A stretch of DNA of 64,000 nt from Streptomyces sp. NBC_01116 (GCF_041435495.1 NZ_CP108644.1:868001-932000); one strand, 5' to 3'. Positions 25,396 to 34,074 are shown, counted from the first letter of the stretch. The notes: generated from the letters alone by a model not told the origin. Translations and numbers: made by a program.

Positions 25396-26384
25396 CGGGC
25401 GTCCCCTGCGGCGAGTCCGGTGAGTACGGAGACCACGAGGTTGCGCATGAGGGTCACCTTGTATCCGTTGTCGGGCAGCGGCCGGGCGGCGGCGAGTTCG
25501 GCGTCCGCCGCGGCGGCGAAGGACGCGCCGTCGGCCGGTGCGCCGGTCAGTACGGCTTCCGCCGCACGGGCGCGCCAGGGCCGGGAGGCGACGGCTCCGA
25601 GGGCGAGGCGCGCTTCGCGTACGAGGCCGTCCTCGATGTCGAGCGCCGCGGCGACGGAGCCGATGGCGAAGGCGTACGAGGCGCGTTCGCGCACCTTGCG
25701 GTAGCGCGAGTGGGCGGCGACCGGCGCGGCGGGCAGGCTGACGTGGGTGATCAGGGCGCCGGGCGGCAGGGCGGTCTCCCGGTGCGGGGTGTCCCCGACG
25801 GGGAGGTAGAAGTCGGCGAACGGCGTCTCGCCGGGCCCGTCGACGCTCTCGTAGGAGACCACGGCGTCGAACGCCGTCAGCGCCACGCCCATGTCGGAGG
25901 GGTGGACGGCCACGCAGTGGCCGGAGGCGCCGAGGACGGCGTGGTTGTGGTGCTCGCCGGCGACGGCGGGGCAACCGCTGCCCGGAGCCCGCTTGTTGCA
26001 GGGCTGGGAGAGGTCGGTGAAGTAGCCGCAGCGGGTGCGCTGGAGGAGGTTGCCTCCGACGGTGGCCATGTTGCGCAGCTGTCCGGAGGCTCCGGCCAGC
26101 ACGGCCTGGGCCAACGCCGGGTACCGGCGGCGGACTTCGGGATGGGCGGCGAGATCGCTGTTGGTGGTGGTCGCGCCGATGCGCAGGCCGCCGTCCGCCG
26201 TGGGTTCGACGCGGTCCAGGGGGAGTTCGCGGATGTCGACGAGGCGGTCCGGACGCTCCACGCCGGACTTCATCAGGTCGACGAGGTTGGTGCCGCCGCC
26301 GAGGAACCGCGCCCGCGGGTCGGCGGCGAGGAGGGCGACCGCGTCGGTGACGTCGTGGGCGCGCCGATAGCCGAACTCCTTCAC
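25392..26384 (-). CDS. FAD subunit with a [4Fe-4S]-type cysteine insertion (PaoB-like)
   Basis: 330 residues from GTG 26384. FAD-binding: ARFLGGGTNLVDLMKSGVER, ATVGGNLLQRTRCGYF, PSDMGVALTAFDAVV. Between about residues 115 and 160 it has four cysteines (RCGYF, PCNKR, GCPA, GHCVA). The same arrangement in E. coli PaoB holds a [4Fe-4S] cluster that is absent from ordinary xanthine dehydrogenases. It passes electrons between the 2Fe-2S and Moco subunits and an outside acceptor. GTGA overlaps the stop of the Fe-S gene. Confidence 0.9.
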   Translation of the reverse strand: MKEFGYRRAHDVTDAVALLAADPRARFLGGGTNLVDLMKSGVERPDRLVDIRELPLDRVEPTADGGLRIGATTTNSDLAAHPEVRRRYPALAQAVLAGASGQLRNMATVGGNLLQRTRCGYFTDLSQPCNKRAPGSGCPAVAGEHHNHAVLGASGHCVAVHPSDMGVALTAFDAVVSYESVDGPGETPFADFYLPVGDTPHRETALPPGALITHVSLPAAPVAAHSRYRKVRERASYAFAIGSVAAALDIEDGLVREARLALGAVASRPWRARAAEAVLTGAPADGASFAAAADAELAAARPLPDNGYKVTLMRNLVVSVLTGLAAGDAR

Positions 26385-26959
26385 GCGGCGGCCTCCTTCG
26401 TGGCTGCCGTCCGGCCCTCGGCGTGCGCCTCGGCGGCGCGGGCGACGGCCTGGACGATCGAGACGTAGGCGCCGCAGCGGCACAGGTTGCCGCTCATGCG
26501 CTCGCGGATCTCGTCGGGCGTCAGCGGTGGCGGCCCCGCCCCGGGCCCCGGGTCGTCGGTGACGGCGCTCGGCCGGCCGGCCGCGTGTTCCTCGATGACG
26601 GCGATGGCCGAGCAGATCTGGCCGGGCGTGCAGTAGCCGCACTGATAGCCGTCGAGGTCGAGGAAGGCCTGCTGGACGGGGTGCAGGCCATCGTCTCCGG
26701 CCACACCCTCGATGGTGGTGATCTCACGTCCCTCGGCCGCGACCGCGAGGCTGAGGCAGGAGACGACGCGCCGCCGGTCGACCAGGACGGTGCAGGCGCC
26801 GCACTGTCCTTGGTCGCAGCCCTTCTTGGTGCCGGTGAGGTCGAGGCGCTCGCGCAGGGCGTCGAGCAGGGTGGTGCGGTGGTCGATGGACAGGTGGTGC
26901 TTCTCGCCGTTGACGTTCAGGGTGATCGCACTGGACGTCGACGAGGGCGCTGGGGCCAT
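26381..26959 (-). CDS. 2Fe-2S subunit of the xanthine-oxidase-family enzyme
   Basis: 192 residues from ATG 26959, with AAGG seven bases upstream. The plant-type cluster motif is GCDQGQCGACTVLVD. The second cluster lies in the four-helix domain: GYQCGYCTPGQICSA and GNLCRCGAYVSIV. All eight Cys are present. A Pro/Gly-rich insertion (about residues 137-150) sits before the last motif. No Tat signal is visible, unlike E. coli PaoA, so the complex is probably cytoplasmic. It is the first gene of the operon, divergent from the TetR gene at 27153. Confidence 0.92.
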   Translation of the reverse strand: MAPAPSSTSSAITLNVNGEKHHLSIDHRTTLLDALRERLDLTGTKKGCDQGQCGACTVLVDRRRVVSCLSLAVAAEGREITTIEGVAGDDGLHPVQQAFLDLDGYQCGYCTPGQICSAIAVIEEHAAGRPSAVTDDPGPGAGPPPLTPDEIRERMSGNLCRCGAYVSIVQAVARAAEAHAEGRTAATKEAAA

Positions 26960-27061
26960 GATCAGCCTTCTCAAGGTCTCTGGTGAGCCGGAACCGGGCC
27001 ACCGGCGGACGGCCGGTCGAACCGGCGGACGGCGAACGCGACCGGCGCTAAGGTAGCCCTA

Positions 27062-27079
27062 ACCGGACTGTTGTCCGCT
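27062..27079. promoter_or_regulatory. TetR operator copy 1
   Basis: ACCGGACTGTTGTCCGCT, an 18-bp near-palindrome with CGGAC/GTCCG arms. It aligns base for base with the site at 27095-27112 except at two positions. The two sites lie 33 bp apart, three helical turns, between the molybdenum-enzyme operon and the divergent tetR gene. Confidence 0.8.
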
Positions 27080-27094
27080 CAAGGGAGAAAACGT

Positions 27095-27112
27095 ACCGGA
27101 CAGTTGTCCGGT
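27095..27112. promoter_or_regulatory. TetR operator copy 2
   Basis: ACCGGACA-GT-TGTCCGGT is a perfect inverted repeat with 8-bp arms. It is the second and better of two matched sites that face the divergent promoters of the molybdenum-enzyme operon and tetR. Confidence 0.85.
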
Positions 27113-27152
27113 CAACAAGGACGGGTTTCGGCCGAACCCGCGAGGAGGATCC

Positions 27153-27734
27153 GTGTCGCAGCCGAGGAAGGACGCTCCCCTGCGTCTCGACGCGCAGCGC
27201 AACCGCGAGCGCATCCTGCGCGCGGCCATGGTCGAGCTGACACGGCGTGCGGACGCCCCGCTGAGCGCGATCGCCAGGAAGGCGGGCGTCGGGCAGGGCA
27301 CGTTCTACCGGAACTTCCCGCACCGGGAGGCGCTCGTCCTGGAGGTCTACCGCTACGAGATGCGGCAGGTCGCCGATGCGGCGGGCGAGTTGCTGTCGAC
27401 GCTCCCGCCCGAACGGGCCCTGCGCGAGTGGATGGACCGCCTCGCCCGCTTCGCCCTGACGAAGGCCGGTCTGGCGGACGCGATCCGGCTGGTCACCAGC
27501 GCGCCGGGCGGACCCGCCAAGCCCGGACCCGCCCCGGTCATGGAGGCGGCCGGAACCCTGCTCCGCGCCTGCGAGGACGCCGGCGCCGTCCGCCCCGGGG
27601 TGACCCCGGACGACTTCTTCCTCGCCATCGCCGGTCTCTGGCAGATCGATCCGCACGAGGACTGGGAGCCGAGGGCCGGCCGGCTCCTGGATCTCGTCAT
27701 GGACGGACTGCGCTTCGGGGCGCCCGGCCGGTGA
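27153..27734 (+). CDS. TetR-family regulator of the molybdenum-enzyme operon
   Basis: 193 residues from GTG 27153, behind GAGGAGG. The helix-turn-helix is APLSAIARKAGVGQGTFYRN FP (about 35-58), preceded by LDAQRNRERILRAAM. The C-terminal helical domain ends WQIDPHEDWEPRAGRLLDL. It is divergent from the 2Fe-2S, FAD and Moco genes, and two matching operators lie in between. It probably represses that operon and itself until an aldehyde-like substrate binds. Confidence 0.92.
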   Translation: MSQPRKDAPLRLDAQRNRERILRAAMVELTRRADAPLSAIARKAGVGQGTFYRNFPHREALVLEVYRYEMRQVADAAGELLSTLPPERALREWMDRLARFALTKAGLADAIRLVTSAPGGPAKPGPAPVMEAAGTLLRACEDAGAVRPGVTPDDFFLAIAGLWQIDPHEDWEPRAGRLLDLVMDGLRFGAPGR

Positions 27735-27839
27735 CCGGACCGCTCGCCGCCGGGTGTCGGAGGGCCGTGTGATGATGCCCCGTACAACGTTCGGACCTGG
27801 GGAGGGACCGAGCACAACACGCGTGACGGGAGCGGTGCG

Positions 27840-28943
27840 TTGAGCAAGGGCGGGGCGTCCATACCGGACGAGGAGTGGGAGCGTTTCCTGAAGGAGGCCG
27901 AGGCCGGGGGCGCGGGGGCGCCGGAGGAACCGTCGGCGCGGGCCCGGATGGTGGCCCAGCGGCTCCAGGAGGAGCCCGGCCGCCCGGAGGGGTGGCGGAC
28001 GTACACCCCGGCCCGGCGGCGCAAGGGCAAGGGCTGGGCCGTGCTCGGCCTGGTGGCCGCCGTCGCCGTGGTGGTCGTGGCCGTCGGCCCCTGGGGGATC
28101 TCCGACTGGTTCGACGACGGCGACGGGACGAGCGCCACACCCCTCGCCGCGGAGTCGGAGCGCCCGACCGGGCCGCCCGCGCAGGAGGCGGCGGAGCGGC
28201 CCCCCACCCCGGACGAGCCGTTCAGGGGCTCACCGGCCGCGCGATGGAGCGACGGAACGGCGGGCATCCATCTGCCCGACGCACGGGCGACCGGCTGGAT
28301 GGACAGGGCGCAGGTCGCACAAGCGCTCACGAAGACCCGGGACTTCCTCGCCGCGTCCAGCCTGGACCCCGCCGTCCTGCGCGGTGAGCGGCCGGACAGG
28401 GCCATCGCGCTGATCAACCCGCACCAGTCGGACGTACGGGGCTTCCTCGGGAAGGCGCTCCGCGCACCCGACCGCGAGAACGACCCGCTCCTGCTGTTCA
28501 GCCGCTTCCGGTCCGCCGACGTGCGGCCGGCCGGGGACGTGGTCAAGACCCGCGGCCGGGTCACCTTCCGGGAGGGCGAGCGCGGCGCGGTGGAGGTGTC
28601 CACCGACATCACCTACGTCTACCCCGTGGTGCGGGCCGGGAGGGACGGCGACGAGGTCGCGCGGACCATCGTGCGCCGCGAGGTGGTGATGAGCTGGGAC
28701 GACCCGGCGAAGATCGTGATCGAGCCGGGGACGTTCTCCCTCGTCTCCTACAAGGTGGACACCACCAACGGCGGTTGCGACACCTACACCGGCTATCTGA
28801 CCCCCACGTTCCCCTCCGAGCGCACCGCCGCCGACGCGGGCGACGACGGCGCCGTGGTCGACCCGTACGACCGCAGCACGTCGATGGAGGAACGCATGCG
28901 CGAGGCCGAGGACGAGGGCTGCGGGACCGCCACCCGCTCCTGA
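27840..28943 (+). CDS. Single-pass membrane protein with a large exported domain
   Basis: 367 residues from TTG 27840, which has GGGAG seven bases upstream. A charged cytoplasmic N-terminus of about 60 residues (IPDEEWERFLKEAEAGGAGA) is followed by one membrane helix (WAVLGLVAAVAVVVVAVGPW) and a domain of about 280 residues. That domain has two Cys near its end (GGCDTYTGYLTP, DEGCGT), probably a disulfide. The layout recalls Streptomyces membrane-anchored proteins of unknown function. Its N-terminus resembles anti-sigma or kinase-interacting leaders. I cannot name a family. Confidence 0.75.
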   Translation: MSKGGASIPDEEWERFLKEAEAGGAGAPEEPSARARMVAQRLQEEPGRPEGWRTYTPARRRKGKGWAVLGLVAAVAVVVVAVGPWGISDWFDDGDGTSATPLAAESERPTGPPAQEAAERPPTPDEPFRGSPAARWSDGTAGIHLPDARATGWMDRAQVAQALTKTRDFLAASSLDPAVLRGERPDRAIALINPHQSDVRGFLGKALRAPDRENDPLLLFSRFRSADVRPAGDVVKTRGRVTFREGERGAVEVSTDITYVYPVVRAGRDGDEVARTIVRREVVMSWDDPAKIVIEPGTFSLVSYKVDTTNGGCDTYTGYLTPTFPSERTAADAGDDGAVVDPYDRSTSMEERMREAEDEGCGTATRS

Positions 28944-28964
28944 GGAGGGACGGGAGGCGGAAGA

Positions 28965-28992
28965 GCGGCCCCGGGCGGTCCGCCGGGGCCGC
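28965..28992. terminator. Hairpin terminator between convergent genes
   Basis: GCGGCCCCGG (28965-28974) pairs perfectly with CCGGGGCCGC (28983-28992) across an 8-nt loop. It begins 22 nt after the stop of the membrane-protein gene and precedes the convergent lyase gene. Confidence 0.75.
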
Positions 28993-29100
28993 GGGCAAGC
29001 CGGCCCCGCCCCCGGGCGACGCCGAAGCGGCCTCCAGGCCTACGTCTTCACCTTCGGGTGAGCACCCGGGCCCCAGGGGGTCTGCGTCTGGATCAGGCCC

Positions 29101-30603
29101 CTACGCCTCCCCCAGCTCGGCGAACCGGTCGAGCAGCCCGGCCGCCGCGTCCACATCGTCCGTCAGCGGCCGGTCGGCCGGCTCCGCGTCGAGCACCGGG
29201 GCCGCGAGCCCGAAGGCGCGGCCGACCGGCAGCTCCGGGTCGAGGCGCAGCTCCCGCTGGCGCAACGCCCGCACGGCCGCGACGAGTTCACAGCCCACGA
29301 CGAGCCGGAACGCCTGGCACGCCCGCAGGGTCTGCCGGGCCGCCAGCGAAGCGAAGCTCGCCTGCTCCTCGACCCCCCGCGAGAGCACCGCGTGGCCGAG
29401 CGAGGCGGGCGCGGAGAAGGCCCGCAGATCGCCGAGCGCCGCCCCGGCCGCGTATTCGAGGATCATCACGCCCGAGGAGGCCGGCTCGGCGTCCGCGAGG
29501 AACGGACGCAGGCGGGTGAAGCCCGGTTCGTTCAGCGTCGAGAGCCGGGAGGTGGACAGGCGGGCCACCTGGGTCACCGCGAGCCTGAAGTGGTCCAGGG
29601 CGAGGCCGAGTTGGGCCAGGTAGAAGCCGCCGTGGTGGTAGGCGGCCATATCGTCGGCCGAGATCAGCGGGTTCTCGGCCGCCGCGTTGATCTCGACCGC
29701 GAGGACCTCTTCGAGCGCGTCCGCCGCGTCGTGCGCGGGCCCGTGGATCTGCGGCACGCAGCGGAAGCCGTACGGATCCTGGATCCGGCCGAGCGGTGGC
29801 GTGGGGCGGTCGGGGGCGCCGAGCAGCAGCCTCATCCGCTCCGCGACCGCGTACGAACCGGCGTGCCGGCGTGCCTCGTGCACGGGCAGCGCGTAGGCCT
29901 CGTAGCTGCCGTCGATCGCCATCAGCGACAGGGCCGCCACCACCTGCGTGGCCGCGATCAGGGTGCGCAGCTCGTGCAGGGCGAGGGCGGACTGGCCGAG
30001 GGTGAGGGCGTTGCTGCTGATCAGGGCGAGGGCGTCGTTGTTGTCGAGGGACTGCGGCGCGGGGGCGGTCCCGGCGCCCTGCCAGGGATGCTCGCCCGCC
30101 AGCGCGAGACCCATCTGCGCGAGCGCGGCGATGTCGCCGGTGCCGACCGAGCCGAACTCGTTGACCTTCGGGTAGGCGCCCGTCTCCAGGGCCTCGCAGA
30201 GCGCGGTGACGATGGTCGGGCGCAGCCCGGCGCCGCCGGCGAGGAGCTGGTTGGCGCGGACGGCGAGCATGGCGCGGACCTGCCGTGCGGGCAGCTCCTC
30301 GCCGATCGCCCCGGCGTGGCTGCGCAGCAGGCGCAGACCGTGGTCGGCGGCCGCCTCCGTGGGCACGGTCTCGTTCCGGTTCGCGCCGACACCGGTGGAG
30401 CGGCCGTAGACGCGGCCCCACGAAGCGATCTCCCGCGCGGCGTTCCAGGAGGCTTCCACACGCTTCATGCCGTCGGCCGCCGGAAGGGGACGGGCGACCG
30501 ATTCGGCCATGCGTACGACATCTGCGACCATCATGCGGCGGCCGTCAAGGACGACGACCGCATGGTTGCCGCCTGCCGCCCGGTCCGGGATAGGGGACGA
30601 CAT
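29101..30603 (-). CDS. HAL/PAL-family lyase without the MIO motif (ergothionase-like candidate)
   Basis: 500 residues. It belongs to the histidine/phenylalanine ammonia-lyase superfamily: YGRSTGVG (Tyr66, equivalent to the catalytic Tyr of YGxNTGFG), QSLDNNDALAL, QDPYGFRCVPQIHG (275-288) and AAENPLIS. The Ala-Ser-Gly tripeptide that cyclises to the MIO cofactor in true ammonia-lyases (GSVGASGDL) is missing. Here the loop is one residue shorter, GSVGTGDI (151-158). Other active-site residues also differ: ALISSNA instead of xLxNGT, and HHGGFYLA (323-330) where GNFHG is usual. An MIO-less homologue with a good leaving group would suit trimethylamine elimination, as in ergothionase. It is divergent from an OpuC-type importer operon. 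GAGGAGG lies upstream of the ATG. Confidence 0.8.
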   Translation of the reverse strand: MSSPIPDRAAGGNHAVVVLDGRRMMVADVVRMAESVARPLPAADGMKRVEASWNAAREIASWGRVYGRSTGVGANRNETVPTEAAADHGLRLLRSHAGAIGEELPARQVRAMLAVRANQLLAGGAGLRPTIVTALCEALETGAYPKVNEFGSVGTGDIAALAQMGLALAGEHPWQGAGTAPAPQSLDNNDALALISSNALTLGQSALALHELRTLIAATQVVAALSLMAIDGSYEAYALPVHEARRHAGSYAVAERMRLLLGAPDRPTPPLGRIQDPYGFRCVPQIHGPAHDAADALEEVLAVEINAAAENPLISADDMAAYHHGGFYLAQLGLALDHFRLAVTQVARLSTSRLSTLNEPGFTRLRPFLADAEPASSGVMILEYAAGAALGDLRAFSAPASLGHAVLSRGVEEQASFASLAARQTLRACQAFRLVVGCELVAAVRALRQRELRLDPELPVGRAFGLAAPVLDAEPADRPLTDDVDAAAGLLDRFAELGEA

Positions 30604-30718
30604 CAGTAGCGATTCCTCCTCTGTCGGGCGTTCCGTCTCGTCCTGCGACCACTGACCGCCAGGGATTCACCCCCGCACGGCGACGACCTATTGACAACCT
30701 ATTCAGTCACCGAGAACT

Positions 30719-30736
30719 CTGCATGACGATATGCAG
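30719..30736. promoter_or_regulatory. Palindrome in the lyase/importer divergent region
   Basis: CTGCAT-GACGAT-ATGCAG: perfect 6-bp arms around a 6-bp spacer, just upstream of the importer ATPase start (30755). Just before it, TTGACA (30691-30696) sits between two direct copies of CCTATT (30688 and 30699). The region is AT-rich for this genome, so it plausibly holds the promoters and an operator of both divergent units. Confidence 0.5.
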
Positions 30737-30754
30737 TCGGGCAAGGGACTCCTC

Positions 30755-31798
30755 ATGATCCAATTCGACCAGGTCCACAAGCGCTTCCCGAACGGCACGA
30801 TCGCGGTGCACGACCTCACGCTCGACCTGCCGGAAGGGGGCGTGACCGTCCTCGTCGGATCTTCCGGTTGCGGCAAGACGACCACGCTCCGCATGATCAA
30901 CCGGATGGTCGAGCCGACCTCCGGGACGATCAGGGTGGGCGGCAGGGACGTCCTGGAGCAGGACGCCGCCGAGCTGCGTCGCTCCATCGGCTACGTCATC
31001 CAGCAGTCCGGGCTCTTCCCGCACCGCACCGTCCTGGACAACATCGCGACCGTACCGCTGCTGCTCGGCTGGGGCCGCGGAAAGGCGCGGGCGCGGGCGG
31101 CGGAACTCCTGGAGACCGTCGGCCTCGCCGCCGACGCGGGGAAGCGCTACCCGCACCAGCTCTCCGGCGGCCAGCAGCAGCGCGTCGGCGTGGCCCGCGC
31201 ACTCGCGGCGGATCCTCCGGTCCTCCTGATGGACGAGCCCTTCGGTGCCGTCGACCCGGTGGTGCGCACCCAGCTCCAGGACGAACTGCTGCGACTTCAG
31301 AGAGAGTTGAACAAGACGATCGTCTTCGTCACGCACGACATCGACGAGGCCGTACGGCTCGGGGACCGGATAGCCGTCTTCCGTACCGGAGGCCATCTCG
31401 TCCAGTGTGCCTCCCCCGCCGAGCTGCTGGCCCGCCCCGCTGACGCGTTCGTCGCGGACTTCCTCGGCGCGGAGCGCGGCCTGAAGCTGCTGTCCCTGAC
31501 GACGCTCGAAGGGCTCGCCCAGGGCCCCGCCCCCGAAGGCGGCCGCTGGCGGCTCGCCCTCGACGCGGCCCGCAAGCCGCTGGCCTGGCGCGAGCAGGAG
31601 ACGGAGGCGGAGATGCCGGTCCGGCCCCTGCGGGACACCGACTCGCTCCTCTCCGCGCTCAACGAGTCGATCGCCGCGCCGAGCGGCCTGGTCGCCCGGG
31701 TCGACGCGGACGGCGTCCTCACCGGTGTGACGTCCCGCGAGGACATCCACGACCGCGCGGGCCGGGTGCACAGCGCGGCGAGCACGGTGGCCGCATGA
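30755..31798 (+). CDS. OpuC-type quaternary-amine ABC transporter, ATPase
   Basis: 347 residues from ATG 30755 (AAGGGA eight bases upstream). An earlier ATG at 30731 lies inside the palindrome and has no ribosome site. Walker A is GSSGCGKTT, the signature LSGGQQQR, and Walker [13 protein letters not shown]. The last about 70 residues hold a CBS-like segment ([20 protein letters not shown]), as in osmosensing OpuA/OpuC ATPases. It energises import of a quaternary amine. ATGA overlap couples it to the first permease gene. Confidence 0.9.
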   Translation: MIQFDQVHKRFPNGTIAVHDLTLDLPEGGVTVLVGSSGCGKTTTLRMINRMVEPTSGTIRVGGRDVLEQDAAELRRSIGYVIQQSGLFPHRTVLDNIATVPLLLGWGRGKARARAAELLETVGLAADAGKRYPHQLSGGQQQRVGVARALAADPPVLLMDEPFGAVDPVVRTQLQDELLRLQRELNKTIVFVTHDIDEAVRLGDRIAVFRTGGHLVQCASPAELLARPADAFVADFLGAERGLKLLSLTTLEGLAQGPAPEGGRWRLALDAARKPLAWREQETEAEMPVRPLRDTDSLLSALNESIAAPSGLVARVDADGVLTGVTSREDIHDRAGRVHSAASTVAA

Positions 31799-32445
31799 GT
31801 GTCGACTGGTCGTGGATAGCCGACCACACCGACGATCTCACCGCCCTGACGCTCTCCCACCTCCAGGCCGCCCTGACCGCCGTGCTCCTCGGTCTGCTCG
31901 TCTCGCTCCCCCTGGCGGTGGTGGCCCACCGGGTGCGCAGGCTGCGCGGGCTGCTCCTCGGGCTGTCGAACGTCCTGTTCACGATCCCGTCCATCGCCGT
32001 GTTCGTCCTGCTCCTGCCGGTCAGCGGGCTCACCCGCACCACCACCGTCATCGGCCTGACGATCTACACGCTCGTCGTGCTCCTGCGGAACACCGTCGAG
32101 GGCCTGGACTCCGTCCCCGCCCGGACGAAGGAAGCCGCGAAGGCGATGGGCTCCCGGCCGCTGCGCACCCTGCTCACCGTCGAACTGCCCCTCGCGCTCC
32201 CCGTGATCATGGCGGGCGTACGGATCGCGACGGTGATGGCGATCTCCCTCGTCTCGGTGGCCACGTACATCGGCGACGGCGGGCTCGGGCAGCTCTTCAC
32301 CGACGGGTTCCAGCGCAACTTCCCCACCCCCGTCATCGTCGGCGTCGTCCTGACCCTGCTCCTCGCACTCGTCGCGGACGCCCTGCTCGTCACGCTCCAG
32401 TACGTCCTGACGCCGTGGACCCGCCGGCAGAAGCAGGGGGCCTGA
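31795..32445 (+). CDS. OpuC-type ABC permease 1
   Basis: 216 residues with five or six membrane helices. The EAA-type loop is TKEAAKAMGSRPLRTLLTVE LP followed by IMAGVRIATVMAISLVSVAT. GDGGLGQLFTDGFQ is typical of OpuCB/YehW-type permeases. It overlaps the ATPase gene by 4 nt and pairs with the second permease to form the channel. Confidence 0.92.
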   Translation: MSVDWSWIADHTDDLTALTLSHLQAALTAVLLGLLVSLPLAVVAHRVRRLRGLLLGLSNVLFTIPSIAVFVLLLPVSGLTRTTTVIGLTIYTLVVLLRNTVEGLDSVPARTKEAAKAMGSRPLRTLLTVELPLALPVIMAGVRIATVMAISLVSVATYIGDGGLGQLFTDGFQRNFPTPVIVGVVLTLLLALVADALLVTLQYVLTPWTRRQKQGA

Positions 32446-32449
32446 CCTC

Positions 32450-33127
32450 ATGTACGAACTCCTCACGGGCCTCGGCTCCTGGCTGGTCAGCGGCGAGCAG
32501 TGGACCGGCTCCGACGGCATCGGCCACCGGCTCGCCGAGCACCTCCAGTACTCGCTGCTCGCCACCCTCGTCGCCGCCGCCATCGCCCTGCCGGTCGGTC
32601 TGCTCATCGGGCACACCGGGCGCGGCGCGTTCATCGCCATCAACCTCTCCAGCTTCGGGCGGGCGCTGCCCACGGTCGGGCTCGTGGTCCTCGTCTTCCT
32701 CGCCAGCGGCCTGTCGATGTGGCCGGTCTACATCGCCCTCGTCGCGCTCGCGGTGCCGTCGATCGTCACCAACACCTACGCCGGGATGACGGCGGTCGAC
32801 CCCGAGGTGCGGGACGCGGCACGCGGCCAGGGCATGCGCCGGCACCAGGTCCTCCTCCAGGTCGAACTGCCGCTCGCGCTGCCCCTGATCATGACCGGGC
32901 TCCGGCTCGCGCTCATCCAGGTCGTCGCGACGGCGACCATCGCCGCGTACGTCTCCTTCGGCGGGCTCGGCCGGTACGTCTTCGACGGGCTCGCCCAGCG
33001 CGACCTCGTGCAGGTGCTCGGCGGCGCGGTGCTCGTGGCGCTCGTCGCCGTCGTCCTCGATCTCGCGCTCTCCGCCCTCCAGCGCGTCCTTTTCCGCCAC
33101 CGCCCCGCCCCGCGGGCCCAGGCCTAG
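32450..33127 (+). CDS. OpuC-type ABC permease 2
   Basis: 225 residues with five or six membrane helices. The coupling loop is VRDAARGQGMRRHQVLLQVE LP, followed by LRLALIQVVATATIAAYV. SFGGLGRYVFDG matches OpuCD-like permeases. It starts 4 nt after permease 1. The last residues are basic (FRHRPAPRAQA). Confidence 0.92.
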   Translation: MYELLTGLGSWLVSGEQWTGSDGIGHRLAEHLQYSLLATLVAAAIALPVGLLIGHTGRGAFIAINLSSFGRALPTVGLVVLVFLASGLSMWPVYIALVALAVPSIVTNTYAGMTAVDPEVRDAARGQGMRRHQVLLQVELPLALPLIMTGLRLALIQVVATATIAAYVSFGGLGRYVFDGLAQRDLVQVLGGAVLVALVAVVLDLALSALQRVLFRHRPAPRAQA

Positions 33128-33137
33128 GAGCCCCCCC

Positions 33138-34070
33138 ATGAACCGCAGAAACCTCCTCGGCGGACTCCTCGCAGCCGCCACCGTCCCCGCGCTCGCCTCG
33201 TGCAGCAGCGGCATCACCTCCCTCGACGGGGAGGGGGCCGGCGGCGGGGGCGGGGGCTCCAGCGAGGGCGGCGTGACCATCGGCACCGCCAACTTCACCG
33301 AGAACCAGGTCCTCGGGTACCTCTACGCCGCGACGCTCCAAGCGTCCGGGGTGAAGACGAAGGTCCGCCCCAACCTGGGCACCCGCGAGATCCTCATCCC
33401 CGCGCTGAAGGGCGGCGACATCGATCTGCTGCCCGAGTACCAGGGCGCACTGCTGCACTACCTCGACGCCGGGGCCACGGCCACCGAGGAGGGCACGATG
33501 CAGAACGCCCTCGCGATGCTCCTGCCGCGCGGCCTCCAGATACTCCCGTACGGCGAGGCGGAGAACGCGGACGCGTTCGCGGTGACCGAGGAGACCGCCG
33601 AGGAGTACGGCCTGAAGTCCCTGGCCGACCTCGCGAAGCACAACGGCAGGCTCGTCATCGGCGCGGCCCCCGAGGTCAAGAAGCGCACGGTGGGCTCGGT
33701 GGGCCTCAAGGACGTGTACGGCGTGGAGTTCAAGGAGTTCAAGTCCCTCGACTCCTCGGGCCCGTTGGTCAAGGGAGCCCTCAAGAAGGGCGACGTGGAC
33801 GTGGCGAACCTCTTCACCACCGACACCGACATCGCCGCCGAGGGCTGGGTCGTCCTCACCGACCCCCGGAACCTGATCCCCGGACAGCACGTCGTTCCGC
33901 TGATCGCCGACCGCAAGGCCGACTCGACGGTCCGCAAGGCGCTCGCCCGTCTCGGGGCCGTCCTGACGACCGAGGACCTCACCGAGCTCAACCGCCTGGT
34001 GGACAAGGACCGGAAGGACCCCGAGGACGTCGCGAACGACTGGGCGGCGGAGCACGGCATCACGAAGTAG
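33138..34070 (+). CDS. OpuC-type substrate-binding lipoprotein
   Basis: 310 residues. The lipoprotein signal is NRRNLLGGLLAAATVPALAS C with lipobox ALASC; the RR gives a possible Tat signal. The mature protein begins with a Gly/Ser linker, then IGTANFTENQVLGYLYAATL, GDIDLLPEYQGALLHYLD and LVIGAAPEVKKRTVGSVGL. This is the glycine-betaine/choline-binding fold. The usual YTGT after PEY is YQGA, so the ligand pocket may differ from classical betaine binders. Next to the MIO-less lyase, a histidine betaine is a plausible ligand, by analogy with EgtU-type binding domains of the same transporter family. Confidence 0.9.
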   Translation: MNRRNLLGGLLAAATVPALASCSSGITSLDGEGAGGGGGGSSEGGVTIGTANFTENQVLGYLYAATLQASGVKTKVRPNLGTREILIPALKGGDIDLLPEYQGALLHYLDAGATATEEGTMQNALAMLLPRGLQILPYGEAENADAFAVTEETAEEYGLKSLADLAKHNGRLVIGAAPEVKKRTVGSVGLKDVYGVEFKEFKSLDSSGPLVKGALKKGDVDVANLFTTDTDIAAEGWVVLTDPRNLIPGQHVVPLIADRKADSTVRKALARLGAVLTTEDLTELNRLVDKDRKDPEDVANDWAAEHGITK

Positions 34071-34074
34071 CCGC

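Noticed and set aside
29101..30603. Plain annotation as histidine ammonia-lyase HutH
   Set aside because: The ASG motif required for MIO is absent and other active-site segments differ; no other hut gene is nearby.
30731..30754. Earlier ATG for the OpuC-type ATPase
   Set aside because: It falls within the CTGCAT/ATGCAG palindrome and has no ribosome site; ATG 30755 has AAGGGA at the right distance.
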